Assembly: GCA_029718625.1 (NCBI GenBank)
Contig: CM056379.1
Coordinates: 59,113,626-59,177,625 of the forward strand
Direction: 5' to 3'
Source: Synaphobranchus kaupii
Taxonomy: Eukaryota; Chordata; Actinopteri; Anguilliformes; Synaphobranchidae
Length of the DNA stretch: 64,000 bases
Below, piece after piece: positions 45,640 through 57,612 of this stretch. The notes beneath the pieces were generated by a model that was not told the origin of the DNA, made no database searches, and saw only the letters and a list, made by a program, of their open reading frames with translations. The position numbers and the translations under genes were made by a program. The first letter of the stretch is position 1; each line of letters opens with the position of its first letter.

Positions 45640-46765
45640 ACAACACAGGTACGATATTTAATGTTTTACCATATCAACGTTTTGTAAATATACGCTAATT
45701 CTGAATTCGATGCCTGCAACACGTTCCAAAAAAGTTGGGACAGGTGCAAAAAAAACTGGGAAGTTGTTTGGAACATTCCACAGGTAAACAGGTGATGCTA
45801 TTATGACTGGGTATACAAAGGATATCAAAAGACTCTTGATATGTTATTTTCAGGTACTCTTACAAGCAATACTATAACCTCTCTGCATTTGAATGCATCT
45901 CTATGGGAATAGGGGGGTGGCACTAGATTAAGGTGTAAATTACATAATAATAATGTGGAACCCATGGTCGGCTAAATGGCTGTAAGTCAACAAGAGTCTG
46001 AGATATCAAATGAGCCTCAAACCATCACTCTGCTGCCAGATATGCAGTAGATATGGTTGGTTCACTTTAAGGGTTGTTTCTCCTGACAAATATTGCTATT
46101 GAAGTCTATGAAACCCTTCAAGTTATCCATCCATATCTACTGCTTATCTGGTAGCAGAGTGATGCTTTAAAGCTTGTTTCATACGTCAGACCCTTTATGA
46201 CTTAGAGCCATTTAGCCAACCATTCTGTTCCATACTGTTCCAGTGTAATTTACAGCTAAATCTAGTCCCACCCCCCAATTCCCATAGAGATGTCAATTCA
46301 AATGCAGAAAGGTTATAGTATTGCTTGTAGGAGTACCAGAAAATAAGTTATCAAGAGTCTTTTGATATTGTTGGGTCACAGACATCAGGAAGTCATGGCA
46401 TGCAAAGGATATGCAACCAAATATTAAAAATGATTACTTTATTCTACATTATGTTAAACTGTCCAATATTTTTTGATGCCCAGAAATGGGGTGGACTGTG
46501 TACAAAAGGTTCTATAATTTCTAAATGGTTCATCTGATATGGATGAAAATACATTTAAAGCTGACAGTCTGCACTTCAACCTCATTGTCATTTGTCATTG
46601 TATCCTTTCAAACTCAAAGTGCTATAGTACAGAACCAAAATGACAAAAAATGTGTGACTGTCCAATGAATTATGGTGTTCACTGTATGTAAAAGAGAATT
46701 TACAAATCACTGCTTTCTGCTTTTATGTGCATTTTACAAAGTCCCAACTTTTTTTTACATTAATG
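45640..46765 (+). mobile_element. second Tc1 copy of the 27128 family, with foldback inside
   Basis: The left part has GATATTTAATG, GATGCCTGCAACACGTTCC, AAAAAAGTTGGGACAGG, GTTTGGAACATTCCACAGG, then GGGTATACAAAGG. The right end has GAGAATTTACAAATCACTGC and AAAGTCCCAACTTT. These match the ends and 3' region of the element at 27128-36547. The middle, including all transposase code, is replaced by 45819-46688. Confidence 0.78.
45819..46688. mobile_element. composite foldback: 554-bp palindrome plus Tc1-type end sequence
   Basis: 45819-46372 is a near-complete palindrome (CAAAAGACTCTTGATA, GCAATACTATAACCT, ATCTCTATGGGAAT on both arms). 46373-46688 carries GACATCAGGAAGTCATGGCA and CAAAATGACAAAAAATGTGT, then GTCCAATGAATTATGG. 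The same junction between these two parts appears inverted at 53560-54110, so they travel as one element. Confidence 0.75.
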
Positions 46766-47295
46766 CAACAACGTGGTCTTCACACTTAAGAGTGCATTTT
46801 GCTGTGTTGAGGATCGTCTAGGCTACACTCGGATTCAGATAAACGTATCTTTATTCATTGCTTTCAGCTGTTGTTAGTTAATTGAACAGATTGGAATCAC
46901 TCGGTAGCATAGTTTATTTTGAATTGTTTGCAGTCAGTTGGTAGCTTGCTCACTGTATTTGTGCCAACTACCTGTCTTTTGTGTTGCTGATTAGAACTAG
47001 TTGGAACCAGTTTCATCTGCGTGTTAGCCCTGCAAGCAGCTGAGTGCAATTAAGTAACTGCTTAAAACTAAAACAGAGGACGCCGTAATACTGCCTCGTC
47101 ATCAATTTACCTGACTTGTTTGTTTGTTCTGATCTTCACTAGGACCCTATCTAACCTCTCTTTTCACCACCTACCATGTGTCTAACCCCCATTCCTCTGT
47201 GCTCTATGCCTCGCCCCAGGAGGTCCAACCACCGCAGGCGCAGCCCGGCTAACCTGGTCTGCCCACCACTGTCCTCTTTTAAGGAACTTTCAGTG

Positions 47296-47970
47296 GTGGG
47301 TGGACTATGGAACTGCCGGTCAGCTGTCCAGAAAACCGACTTCATCACTGCCTACGCCAAGATGAAGTCCCACCGAGACGTGGATCACCCCAGATAACAC
47401 AGCCACTCCAGCTGCTCTGTCTGATGGCTGCTCCTTTTCGCACACCCCCAGGGTCTCTGGCCGAGGCAGGGCAGTGGTTTGCTTATTTCTCAGTCCTGGA
47501 AATTCTCCATGCCCTCTGTACACAGCCTAAATATCTCCTCCTTTGAGTTTCATGCAGTCACTGTAACTCACCCATCTAAACTTAACATTGTTGTTCTCTA
47601 ATGCCCTCCAGGTCCACTCAGCGCTTTCCTGGATGAGCTGGACACTCCTGAGCTCCTTCCCTGAGGATGGCACCCCTGTAATTCTACTGGGTGACTTCAA
47701 CCTGCTGCCAGAGAGCTCCCAGTTATCCAGTGTCGCCTTACTCCTGCAGTCCCTCGCCCGCACCCAGTCGCCATCGCCTGCCACCCACAAGGCTGGTAAC
47801 CAACTAGACCTTGTATTCACCAGGAGCTGCAACACGTCTGAACTCACGGTGACTCCACTCCATGTATCGGACCATTTCTTTATTTCATTCTCTCTCCTAC
47901 CCACTCTCTCGCACTCCTCTCTCTCTACCTCTGCTCTCTGCACTTCCTCTTCCTGCATCTTTTGTTAATT
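47296..47970 (+). pseudogene. L2 LINE endonuclease domain
   Basis: GLWNCRSAVQKTDFITAYA marks the start of the apurinic-type endonuclease, which nicks target DNA. A frameshift near 47390 and a stop near 47530 follow. A later frame has PVILLGDFN and NQLDLVFTR, then SDHF, carrying conserved active-site Asp/Asn and His residues of the family. The segment is recognisable but not translatable as one protein. Confidence 0.85.
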
Positions 47971-48629
47971 TGCCTATTGATGTTGCCACCTCCACCTTTA
48001 ACTCCTGCCTCTCTCAGTCTCTTGACTCACTATGTCCTCTTGTCTCCAAACCAGCCCGATCATCACCCCCCTGCCCGTGGCTGACGGATTCTCTCTGATC
48101 CAGCAGAATCATGCTGCTGAGAGAAAGTGGAGGAAATCCAGATCCCCAGATCTGGCCTCGTATCACACTCCGCTGGCAGCCTTCACATCAGCAATTACAT
48201 CTGGTAAGACTTCATTTTTCTCAGTCAAAAATGAATGCATGTATGTCTAACCCACGTAAACTCTTTTCCACCTTCTCTTCCCTGCTGATCTCCCCCTCAC
48301 CCTCTTCCTTCTGCAGATGACTTCCTGATCCACTTTGAGGAGAAGGTAGCCATGATCCGAAACTTCACACATCCGGTGACGCCCCATATCCCCCATAATG
48401 AACCCACCGCTACACTTTCGTCCTTTAAGACTCTGGAGGACACAGATGTACTCCAACAGCGTGCAACCACCTGCCCACTGGACCCCATCCGTTCGGCAGT
48501 CCTCCAGTCTATCTGGTGAGGTCCTTCCATATCTGTCCTCCATTATCAACACCTCTTTAACCTGTGGCTATGTTCCTGCTGTTTTCCAAACTGCCCATGT
48601 TACCCCACTCCTTAAAAAACCTAGCTTAG

Positions 48630-49410
48630 AGTTCTCAGTTTCAGCCCAAGCCAGATGGGGCCCGAAAAAGCCCGCCGGGTTCGAGTCGACAATTTATGCT
48701 AATTGGTCGAGTAGGGCTCGGGCTGTGCAAAAAAAAAAGAAAAGAATGTCTCTGTGTATTTACAGTAGACGAATTTGCATTTTTACATGTTGTGCTGATT
48801 GCTAATTTTGGAGTCAATCAATTGTCAAGACTTTCTCTACATGTTAAAATGTAGCTATTTATTTTATTCATCCAACATCTCCTGTTTGCTGTAACTATAC
48901 GGCGAATCTAGACGTTCGAGTTGAAGTATCGTCTGCTGTGTGATAAATGATAATAGGGCAATAATAATGAAGCAAGAACATGTGAACTACACAACAATTA
49001 AAAAAGTTGAATCCCGTTCTAACGAAAAAACATTACTAAATTCTATTACAGCATGGCAAACATTAGTACAAATCTAATAGCTTGCTTTTGGCAGAATTGG
49101 TTTACTCTTCTGCTCGCAATTACTAAATCTGTTAAAAACAATAGGCTAAAAACACAGCTAGTTTGTGGCGTTCCTGCTTGCTCACTCCTTCTCTCCCGCT
49201 CTCTCTCACCCCATTGCGCTATGTGATTTGAGCCGCCGCCTTCGTAAATTGCGCAGCCTTTTTGGCAATAACCGACTCGTGTGGGTTGTTTTTTTTTCGG
49301 GTTTGGTCGGTCTCGGGCTCAGTATTGTATGTGATCTCGGGCGAGCCGGGCTCGGGCTTCAACTCACTTGGGTCGGTTCGGGTTTGAATTTTCAGGCCCG
49401 TTGAGAACTC
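48630..49410. mobile_element. hAT-like non-autonomous element in the L2
   Basis: Inverted ends GAGTTCTCA and TGAGAACTC. CTAGCTTAGA of the LINE occurs on both sides (48621-48630 and 49410-49419), so an 8-bp duplication is contained there, with the exact phase ambiguous. Inside the ends are repeated GGGCTCGGGC / GGTTCGGGTT motifs. No transposase frame; the middle is AT-rich. Confidence 0.82.
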
Positions 49411-50560
49411 TAGCTTAGACCCCTCTGATGTCAGAAACTATCGTCCTGTCTCTATCCTGCCCTTTCTGTCCAAAGCTCTTGAATGAGCTGCCCTTAACCA
49501 ACTGTCTGTTTTTCTCTACCAGAACAACCTGCTCGACCCTCATCAGTCCGGCTTCAGAACCGGGCACTCAACTGAAACTGCGCTCATGGCTGTGACCGAG
49601 GCATTCGCTACTGCCAGAGCCTCCTCCCTCTCCTCTGTCCTGATTCTCCTTGACCTGTCTGCAGCATTCAACACGGTCAACCACAAACTCCTGATCTCCA
49701 CACTGGCTGAGATGGGCATCTCTGGAACTGCCCTCTCTTGGTTTACATCCTATCACACAGATAGATCCTACCAAGTCTCCTGGAAGGGCTCTGTCTCTGC
49801 ACCTCATCCACTTCTTACAGGAGTCCCGCAGGGATCTGTACTGGGTCCTCTGCTGTTCTCCATTTATACTAAGTCTCTTGGTTTGGTTATTAATTCACAT
49901 GGCTTCTCTTACCATTGTTATGCTGATGACGCACTTCTTCCTCTACCCCACAGGTAAAGGAGAGGATATCTCTATGTGGATGTCTAGCCATCACCTGAAG
50001 CTCAACCTCGACAAGACTGAGCTGCTCTTCATGCCGTACAAGACCTCCCCGCTTCTAAACCTGTCCATCACCATCAACGGAACCATGGTGACCGCCTCCC
50101 GCTCTGCAAGGAACCTGGGGGTGGTCCTGGACGACCAGCAGGCCTTCAAAGAACACATCAGGGCAACGGCACGGTCCTGCAGGTTCCTCCTGTACAACAT
50201 CAGGAGGATTCGGCCGTACCTGACCACCTACTCCACCCAGCTTCTTGTCAAGACGATGGTTACCTCACGTCTGCCCCTACAACTGGTCCCGAACGCGGCT
50301 GCTCGGCTTGTGTTCGACCTCCCGAAGTTCACACATCACCTCCCCTGCTGAGGTCACTCCACTGGCTGCCAGTCGTGGCCAGGATCAGGTTCAAAGTTCT
50401 GACCCTGGCCTACACTGCAGCTAAAAGGTCAGGCCCCTCCTACCTACAGGACTTAATCCAGCACTACGCTCCTGCTCGGCCACTTCGCTTGCTGCTGCAG
50501 GGTGACTTGCACTTCCCTCCCTCCGTATTAACGGCTCCCACTCGTCCCGACTGCGGAGCT
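49411..50560 (+). pseudogene. L2 LINE reverse transcriptase and C-terminal region
   Basis: RT motifs in order: NYRPVSILPFLSKALE followed by a stop near 49484, HQSGFRTGHSTETAL, LDLSAAFNTVNHKLL (motif A), GVPQGSVLGPLLFSIY (motif B), and YHCYADDALL (motif C, YADD intact). A frameshift near 49950 is followed by LKLNLDKTELLF, RNLGVVLDD and a C-terminal NAAARLVFDLPKFTH block. LINE RT copies the element RNA at the nicked site. At least one stop and two frameshifts make this copy dead. Confidence 0.9.
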
Positions 50561-50910
50561 TTTCCACCCTAGCTCCCCAGTGGTGGAACAAACTCCCCAC
50601 TCTGCTGCGCTCAGCTGAAACACTGTTTTCCGCCGTGGTCTGAAAACACACTTTTTCAGACTCCACCTCGAGTAAACTACCTATATAGGGCCATCCTATA
50701 GTACTCGCTTCCTATTTTTTGCCTGTTTTCTATTTAACTTATAGTTCAGAATGTATAGCTGACTGTGTACTGGTCATGTTCATTACTAGGGATAGCTCCT
50801 ACGTTGTGCTTTGTCAGATCTGCTTTGTAGTCACGTCAATGACCTTCAATATGCTTTTATCCAAAACGACGTACAATAAGTGCATCTGCCAAATAATTGT
50901 AATGTAAATG

Positions 50911-51302
50911 AGATTTTACGTTAACTTTATTTTCTCTGCTGGGATATCTGTTGCCATATTGCATAACGTTACCTGCATACCATGCATGTCCTCTGACTTT
51001 CAGTTTTCAAGTGAACAGTTAATATTGTAAACATTTCTTTGCCTTTGCAATAAATAATACATTCTTTAATGTGGGGGAAAAACACTTATGTTACAATGCA
51101 TAAAGTATGCACATTGTTTCTGTCAAATTAATTCAACCTTAGGTACCTGCTAGGCATTGAACCCGGGTCTTCCACATTGAAGAGCTACAGCAGGTCCATA
51201 GGGTCTGGCACCTCATATAGGACTATTGGAGCAATCAGAATACTACTATCAGATGTTTTGATAGGCTGAAACTGATCATGAGCATGTATCCAATGGGGAG
51301 AA
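50911..51302. other. no gene recognised
   Basis: No coding pattern. 51150-51180 has GAACCCGGGTCTTCCACATT, resembling a tRNA-like B-box region, without a matching A-box. Confidence 0.4.
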
Positions 51303-51545
51303 TTATTCTTTGAGTGTACGGTCATTTCTGATGAGGAATTCAGCAGTAAAAAGAAATGGCAAAATCTCCCAAGTTTGGCGCTTCATGTGGATGTGTGGCA
51401 TTGTACATGAATTCTGTGTGGTTGCATAAGGTGAGAATGTACAGTAGTTAATGTTTTTTAAGGGCTGAGAGTCTTCAAGGTTTCCTGCAGAAATAACCAC
51501 AAAGTGCCAAACTCTCGGTGCTGTCTCGGACACTGCCAAGATCAG
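51303..51545 (+). repeat. dispersed repeat, inverted copy at 59279-59480
   Basis: GTTAATGTTTTTTAAGGGC, TTTCCTGCAGAAATAACC, GTGCCAAACTCTCGGTGC and CCAAGTTTGG-GC are found in the complement at 59279-59480, in the matching order. Unknown class. Confidence 0.7.
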
Positions 51546-52341
51546 GCTGTCCTGCCAAACTGAGCAACTGGATGAGAGACTATTGTCAGAAGTGGCCATG
51601 AGGCCAGTTAGAGTTCATTAGCTGAAATGTGAGAAACTGCCCAGGGATTAACAGTCGCTTCAGCACTTCACTGGTTTGGCCTCTTTGGGAGAATGGCATG
51701 ATAGCCTTTCACAGAAATGTTGTCTAACATTAAGTCATGCCTGGATTTTGCCTGAAGCCATGCGGATGACTCAAAACACACAGCAAAAACTACAAAGGAA
51801 TGGTTTAAAAATAAGGTAAGTATCCTGTAATTGCCCAGCTAAACCTCAGATTTAAATCCAATTCAAAATCTGTGGTATGACCTGGCAGAGTTGGAGCGAA
51901 TATTATTGTTGGTGTATTATACATCCTTTATTTGAGTGTTTAAGGCAGTTTTATTTTGCATGAAAATATATATGAATATTAACATTTGATCAGTTCAACT
52001 GGAGCAACTGGCTATCACTTGATGGGGTGTAAATATATAAGTTGATATATCTCTGCAACACTATAGTCAGTTTCAGAATGTTTACAGTACAACTGCAGGC
52101 ACTGTATCAAAATTAAGTGGATATCAGTAACAAGATGCAAACACAAATCAAAGCACCTAAATAACTAGCTCTCAGATAGCCCCACTTTTCAGGCTCATAC
52201 CCTTTCTGTACTATTATCCAGACTAGGGCAGCACTCTGGACAGGTTCACACAAATTCCAGGATGTGCCTTACTAATAAACCAATGGTCGGTTCTTTCTAA
52301 CAAATAATAATCTTGTGTAGGTGGTGTTTCAACTGAGGAGT
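51546..52341. other. no gene recognised
   Basis: No coding pattern. 51830-51890 (TAAATCCAATTCAAAATCTG, then TGACCTGGCAGA) resembles Tc1 transposase C-terminal code but is too short to call. Confidence 0.35.
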
Positions 52342-52345
52342 TAAA

Positions 52346-53084
52346 GGGATAGTTCAGAATTTTGGCAATAATGTCTCCATTACGACTTACCCATGATGTA
52401 GGTGATAGATGGAAACCATTTTCAGATAATTCCATGCTGTCCCTTCTTTTGGACATACACGCATTGCTAATCCTAGCGCAACTCTAAGGTAACTGCTAGC
52501 ATCCACTACCAAATGCACTTAAACACTCCACAGTGCACCCAAAGCAAATAAAATACGACGACATCTGTTATCTATCTGTTATTTTCAGTGATTATAACTT
52601 CATTTAAGTCAAACTATCGTTGAATCCTTTACTTTGTGCTGACCTATATTCTCTGTGGAAGTACGGCGGCGGACCGATATTTTACATTACCTACGAATGT
52701 AGTGCTGGCACTGGTCGACTACAACAAAGAAGACCAACAAGATGCAATGGCCACGTTCGCTCTGCCGCCATACCTTCCACAGAGAATATAGGTCAGCACA
52801 AAGTAAAGGATTCAATGATAGTTTGACTTAAAAAATTATGGTATAAACACTCAAAATAACCCCGATAGACTGTCGTATTTTATTTGCTTTGGGTCCACTG
52901 TGGAGTGTTTAAGTGCGTTTGGTAGTGGATGCTAGCAGTTACCTTAGAGTTGCGCTAGCATTAGCAATGTGTGTATGTCCAAAAGATGGGACAGCATGGA
53001 ATTATCTGAAAATGGTTTCCATCAATCAACTACATCATGGGTAAGTCGTAATTGAGACATTGTCCAAAATTCCGAACTATCCCT
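52346..53084. mobile_element. palindromic piggyBac-type element, 739 bp
   Basis: Lies between TTAA at 52342-52345 and 53085-53088. Inverted ends AGGGATAGTTC. The arms pair through most of the length (CCATGCTGTCCC, CACTCCACAGTG, TACTTTGTGCTGACCTATAT) with a central GGCGGCGGACC region. No coding sequence. Confidence 0.88.
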
Positions 53085-53399
53085 TTAACTCAAGCCAATT
53101 CTACTGATAATATAACTCCATCTAAGACTTGGATTACAAAAAACTAATCTCACAAACATCCCTTTTCAAGATGCTCTTGAAAAGTGGGTCTCAACTCTTT
53201 CGACAATATGGACATTTTCTGACCAGAATGTGTCGTGGTCTGCCATTTTGAAAATTCACAAAATTACACCAACGGGGGTTTGTACCATTTGGTAGACAAT
53301 AGATGTATTTGTTTTGCTTGTGAGTGTACCCCCTGCAAAATAGATGCAGCAGTATAAAGTAATATTGTATAGCATTCTAAATTTTAATAATTGTCTTGT

Positions 53400-54110
53400 A
53401 CATTATACTCAAAGTGCTAGAGTAGAGAATCAAAATAACAAAAAAAATGTGTCACTGTCCAATGAATTATGGTGCTCACTGTATGTGTGTACATACATGT
53501 ATATACAGTGCACTATGTGTGTACATACATGTACGTATATACAGTGCACACACACAAAAGTGTTTAAACAGTGACATATTTTCTGTTGTTTTGGCTCTGT
53601 ACTCCAGCACATTGGATTTGACATGGACCAGTGATTATACGGTTTGAGTACAGACTTTCAGCTTTAATTTGAGGGTTTTTACATCCATATCAGGTGAACT
53701 GTGTAGCAATTGTAGCCGTCTTTACACATTTTTACACCAAAATTGACGAATTGGAAACAAATTAACATAAACAAATGGACATAAATTTAAGTAAAGTCAT
53801 CATATTTAATATTTGGTTGCATTACCGTGCATATCCTTTGCATGCCATGACTTCCTGATGTCTGTGACTCAACAACATCAAATTTTCAACATCTTATTTT
53901 CAGGTACTCTTACAAGCAATACTATAACCTCTGCATTGGAATGGATCTCTATGGGAATTGGGGGGTGGGACTAGATTAAGCTGTAAATTACACGGGAATA
54001 GTATGGAACACTTGGTTGGCTAAATGGCTGTCATCAAGGATCTGAGGTATAAAACGAGCTTAAACACAGATATGGATGGATCACTTTAAGGGTTGTTTCT
54101 CCAGAATTAT
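53400..54110. mobile_element. Tc1-type non-autonomous piece joined to half a foldback
   Basis: Inverted GTGCTAGAGTAGAGAATCAA at 53417 and its complement near 53600 border a TGTACATACATGTA-rich duplication. 53640-53885 and 53890-54110 match the complement of 46373-46688 and one arm of 45819-46372. The other palindrome arm is missing. Confidence 0.7.
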
Positions 54111-54209
54111 TTTTCCATAGTTCAAAAGGAAAATAAGTTGATGTACATGGCAATATATTGATGGCAATATATAAAGACCCACAAGCGCAGTGAAACCCAG
54201 CACTTAGCA

Positions 54210-54308
54210 ATGGCGTATTTGCTAGTTTTGGATTATTTGTCTAATCGTGCCTTGGGGAGGGAGTGCATCTTTAGGGACCATGCAGGTATGTTTGCTGAGA
54301 GCGATTAA
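54210..54308 (+). pseudogene. Harbinger-like protein N-terminus, remnant
   Basis: MAYLLVLDYLSNRALGRE, then CIFRDH and MFAESD before a TAA stop. It resembles the start of PIF/Harbinger transposases (R-R-R/E-R-x-FRDR followed by E-S-D-E-W-L); the WLM that follows the stop supports this. Only about 40 codons are recognisable. A GGCCTC-ACATGTTTCATGAA block at 54462 might be an element end. Confidence 0.4.
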
Positions 54309-55625
54309 TGGCTGATGTTTGCACACAACCCTAAAGTCAACATGCCTTTTATAGGATTGCAAGGGTGTTTCTTTATGCTAATCACATGAACAGGCACGCA
54401 CATCCAATCAAAGAACAATTAGCATTCATCATCTGATACACCTGGGACACACAAAATGGAGGCCTCTACATGTTTCATGAATCCCACGGTGGGTTTTCAT
54501 AACAACTTTTCTTTAGAACAAAAGTAAGAATTTAAGAAAAGTTTTGTGATTGAGCCAAAAGTGATTTAGTGACTATTATGTGTATTGAGCTGGGGCAGGT
54601 TGAGAAACACTTCTGTAGAGTGTTTTTCGGAGGCCCATACCATCAGATTAAAAAAAACAAAGAACCCAAAAGTAACCAGGATGTTTATCATTTCTTTGCT
54701 TCACCAATTTGGCAAGTGCCCTCTGTTGACCCATACACCCCCTTTTATCCACTTCTGTGAAAGCACCACTGTCTAGAAATTAACCCATCACATTGAGGCT
54801 TCATTTGAGCAACGATGTGCCAGTGATGGAGTTTCCAGCTGAGGGGAGGGGCAAAACACCCACACTATCATGGGTTCTCAATCATGTGTTTGGAGTAGCC
54901 ACAGCCCAGCTCATTTTGAGTCACGTTTCTCATTCGTCCTGGCTAATTAAATGCTCCATCTGGAATGTGTCAGCACTGCACTGGGCGAAGGTTATAACGT
55001 GCTGTGTAGAGATGGAGCAGACAGGCTGTGGCAGCTGAAAGCACGAGCTGCGTTTTATTCCCGATGAAGAAGTGGGCGCCAAAACCAAGTGACAGCTGTG
55101 TTTCCAATCAGACGAATACTATCAATGTGAGTTTGTGTCTGAAAAAATCATACTGTCAGATGGAGAGGGTAAGCTAAGAATGACCTACCCAGGCATTTTA
55201 CCTTCTGGAGATTATTTAAAGCATTTTTCACAGGATTTATACCTAATTTTTGAGGCAGTATACTGCACTCAAGGGTAGCAAAGTTAACTGGTGCAGTTTA
55301 TATAAAGCAATGTTCACATTACTTAAGGCAGCACCTTGAATCAAGAATACATGAGACGATTTTAGACAAGTAATCAGGATATTGGAAGTGCAGACATTAT
55401 TCAGTGGCTTCTATGTTCATGATTATATCGCAGTTCTTCCTAACCAGGTGCCAATTTGAATACATTTTCTCAAGGTAGAGAAATCAGGTGACCCTTTCAA
55501 CTGTAACTTTACACATGTGAAGCATTTATTTGCATGAGTAATACTGTAAAAATACTGTGTATGGACACAACATTTCACACTTGATGAAATATAACCTTTG
55601 TGCCATGTAAGATTATATATATATA
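54309..55625. other. no gene recognised
   Basis: No coding pattern beyond short ORFs; no transposon structure identified. Confidence 0.4.
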
Positions 55626-56168
55626 CACTGCCCGGCCAAAAAAAAAGTCGCCATTGCACCCGTCATGCATAGTGCCCACTGTACAAGCCTCTGGAGGCAG
55701 TGTTATGATCTGGGGTTGCTTCAGTTTGTGAGGTCTAGGCTCAGCAACATTATGCAGCAATAAAATGAAGTCAGCGAAGTACCTGAATGTACTGAATGAC
55801 CAGGTTATCCCAGCAATGGGCATATGCCAGGATGACAATGCCAAGATTCATCGGGCTCAAATTGTGAAGGAGTGGTTCAGGGAGCATGAGGAATCATTTT
55901 CACACATGAATTAGCCACCAGATTCCTGACCTTAACCCCATTGAAAGTCTTTGGGATGTGCTGGAGAACACTTTACGGAGTGGTTCGACTCTCCCGTCGT
56001 CAATACAAGATCTCAGCCAAAAACTTATGCTACTCTGGATGGAAATAAATGTTGTGACATTGCATAAGGTTGTTGAAACAATGCCACAACAAATGCGTGC
56101 CATAATCAAAGCTAAAGGCGGTCCAATGAAATATTAGAGTGTGCGACTTTTTTTTTGGCCGGGCAGTG
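55626..56168 (+). mobile_element. Tc1-like element, C-terminal transposase remnant
   Basis: Inverted ends CACTGCCCGGCCAAAAAAAA and complement. The plus strand reads GSVMIWGCFS, then [17 protein letters not shown] (second catalytic D), two stops, then DLNPIESLWD (catalytic E) and a C-terminus ending KAKGGPMKY and a stop at 56135-56137. The N-terminal two-thirds of the gene are deleted. The right flank is CA instead of TA. Confidence 0.88.
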
Positions 56169-56184
56169 CATATAGATATATATA

Positions 56185-57034
56185 CATGGGGTGGACAAAA
56201 TATCAAACACCAGAAACATAAAACATAAAACAGCTGCTATATATTTGCTCAAATTTTTGCTTACCTATATTTTCTACACTCTTTTATGAATGACATGCCA
56301 TGTATACATTTTAGTTTCCGTCTTGTTTTTTTATTATTAGCTTGATAATGAATCACAATTAGTCATTAATCATATTATTATCAAATAATACTAATTCATC
56401 AATTAATTGCTGCTTTTGTGTCAGTAATAAGTGAGAACACTTTACAGCGAATGTAGGACAAAAACTGAAAGCATTTTGGTCCATGACAACTGGAGATGTG
56501 TACCTCTACACAGCTGTGGAGAGTGAACACCTCTGCTCAAAGTGAAGTGAACAGCTGAATAAAATAGAAGATCATTGAAACTGGTCTATAATTCAACACT
56601 TGCACATAACGAGTCACAAATATGGCCCAATTGTTAATTATTCCTTTTCAGTCACGTTTTTCACTAATCACATTCCACTGTACTACATAGAGGAGATGAA
56701 CTCCAGTTGTTGGGGACAAAAATGTTTTATTTATTTATTCTTGATTTATTCTTATACATTTGTTGAAGTGTACTCACTTATTACTGATATAACAGCGACA
56801 TGTAATTTATGGTTTATTAGCATTTCATAAAAATATGGCTAACAGGCAATTATGGTTGGCATAATTATAAAGAAAAACAAGTCATCATATAAAATGTACA
56901 CGTGGCACAAGATTCACAAAACAGAATAGATATTCAGGTTAGGAACAGAGGTTGAGGTTTTGCGTAGCAAACATGTGGCAGGTGTTTAATGTTTTCTGGA
57001 AAACTGGTGGTTCCGATATTTTGTCCACCCCCTG
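56185..57034. mobile_element. non-autonomous Tc1/mariner-type element, 850 bp
   Basis: Ends CATGGGGTGGACAAAATAT and complement (ATATTTTGTCCACCCCCTG), with TA on both sides (56183-84, 57035-36). Interior AT-rich without transposase code. Confidence 0.8.
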
Positions 57035-57048
57035 TATATACACACATA

Positions 57049-57612
57049 CAGATGGGTGGCAAATTAAAGGAAAAAACCCCTACAGTGAGGGGGTCCGGCA
57101 GCTCTGTTATGCTGTGCGGGGCATTTTCCTGGCATGGTTTGGGTCCACTTGTCCCCTTAGAGGGAAGGGTCACTATAAATCAATACAAAGTTATTCTGAG
57201 TGATCACCTATATCCTATGATGAAACATTTCTATGCTGATGGGAGTGGTCTCTTCCAGGATGACAATGCCCCCATCCACAGGGCACGAGGGGGGTCACTG
57301 AATGGTTTGATGAGTATGAAAATTCTGTGAATCATATTCTATGGCCTTCGCAGTCACCAGATCTAAACCCAATTGAACACCTATAGGAGACCGACACCAC
57401 CATCATCAAGACACCAAATGAAGGAATATCTTTCGGAAGAATGGTGTTCCATCCCTCCAGTAGAGTTCCAGAGACTAGAATCTATGGTAGAAACTAGACT
57501 AGTGGTAGAAACTATACCAAGGCACATTGAAGCTGTTCTGGCGGCTCGTGGTTGCCCAACACCTTACTAAGACACTTTATGTTGGTTTTTCCCTTAATTT
57601 CTCACCTGTCTG
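57049..57612 (+). mobile_element. Tc1-like element, C-terminal transposase remnant
   Basis: Ends CAGATGGGTGGCAAATTAAA and complement-like AATTTCTCACCTGTCTG. The transposase part has SSVMLCGAFSWHG, then LFQDDNAPIHRAR (second D), a frameshift, [12 protein letters not shown] (E) followed by a stop, and a C-terminus ending AARGCPTPY. The N-terminal part is deleted. It lies 14 bp from the preceding element. Confidence 0.87.

Larger units (their letters stand above)
46775..50910 (+). mobile_element. L2-type LINE, nearly full length but broken
   Basis: Order on the plus strand: 5' leader, endonuclease (47296-47970), RT (49411-50340), C-terminal block, then a 3' end with TATGCTTTTATCCAAAACGA and a GTGCATCTGCCAAATAATTG tail typical of fish L2. 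Many frameshifts and stops. A hAT-like element splits it at 48630. The start at about 46775 is set only by the end of the neighbouring Tc1 remnant. Confidence 0.9.

Noticed and set aside
47527..47958. Minus-strand 143-codon ORF
   Set aside because: Antisense of the L2 endonuclease region.
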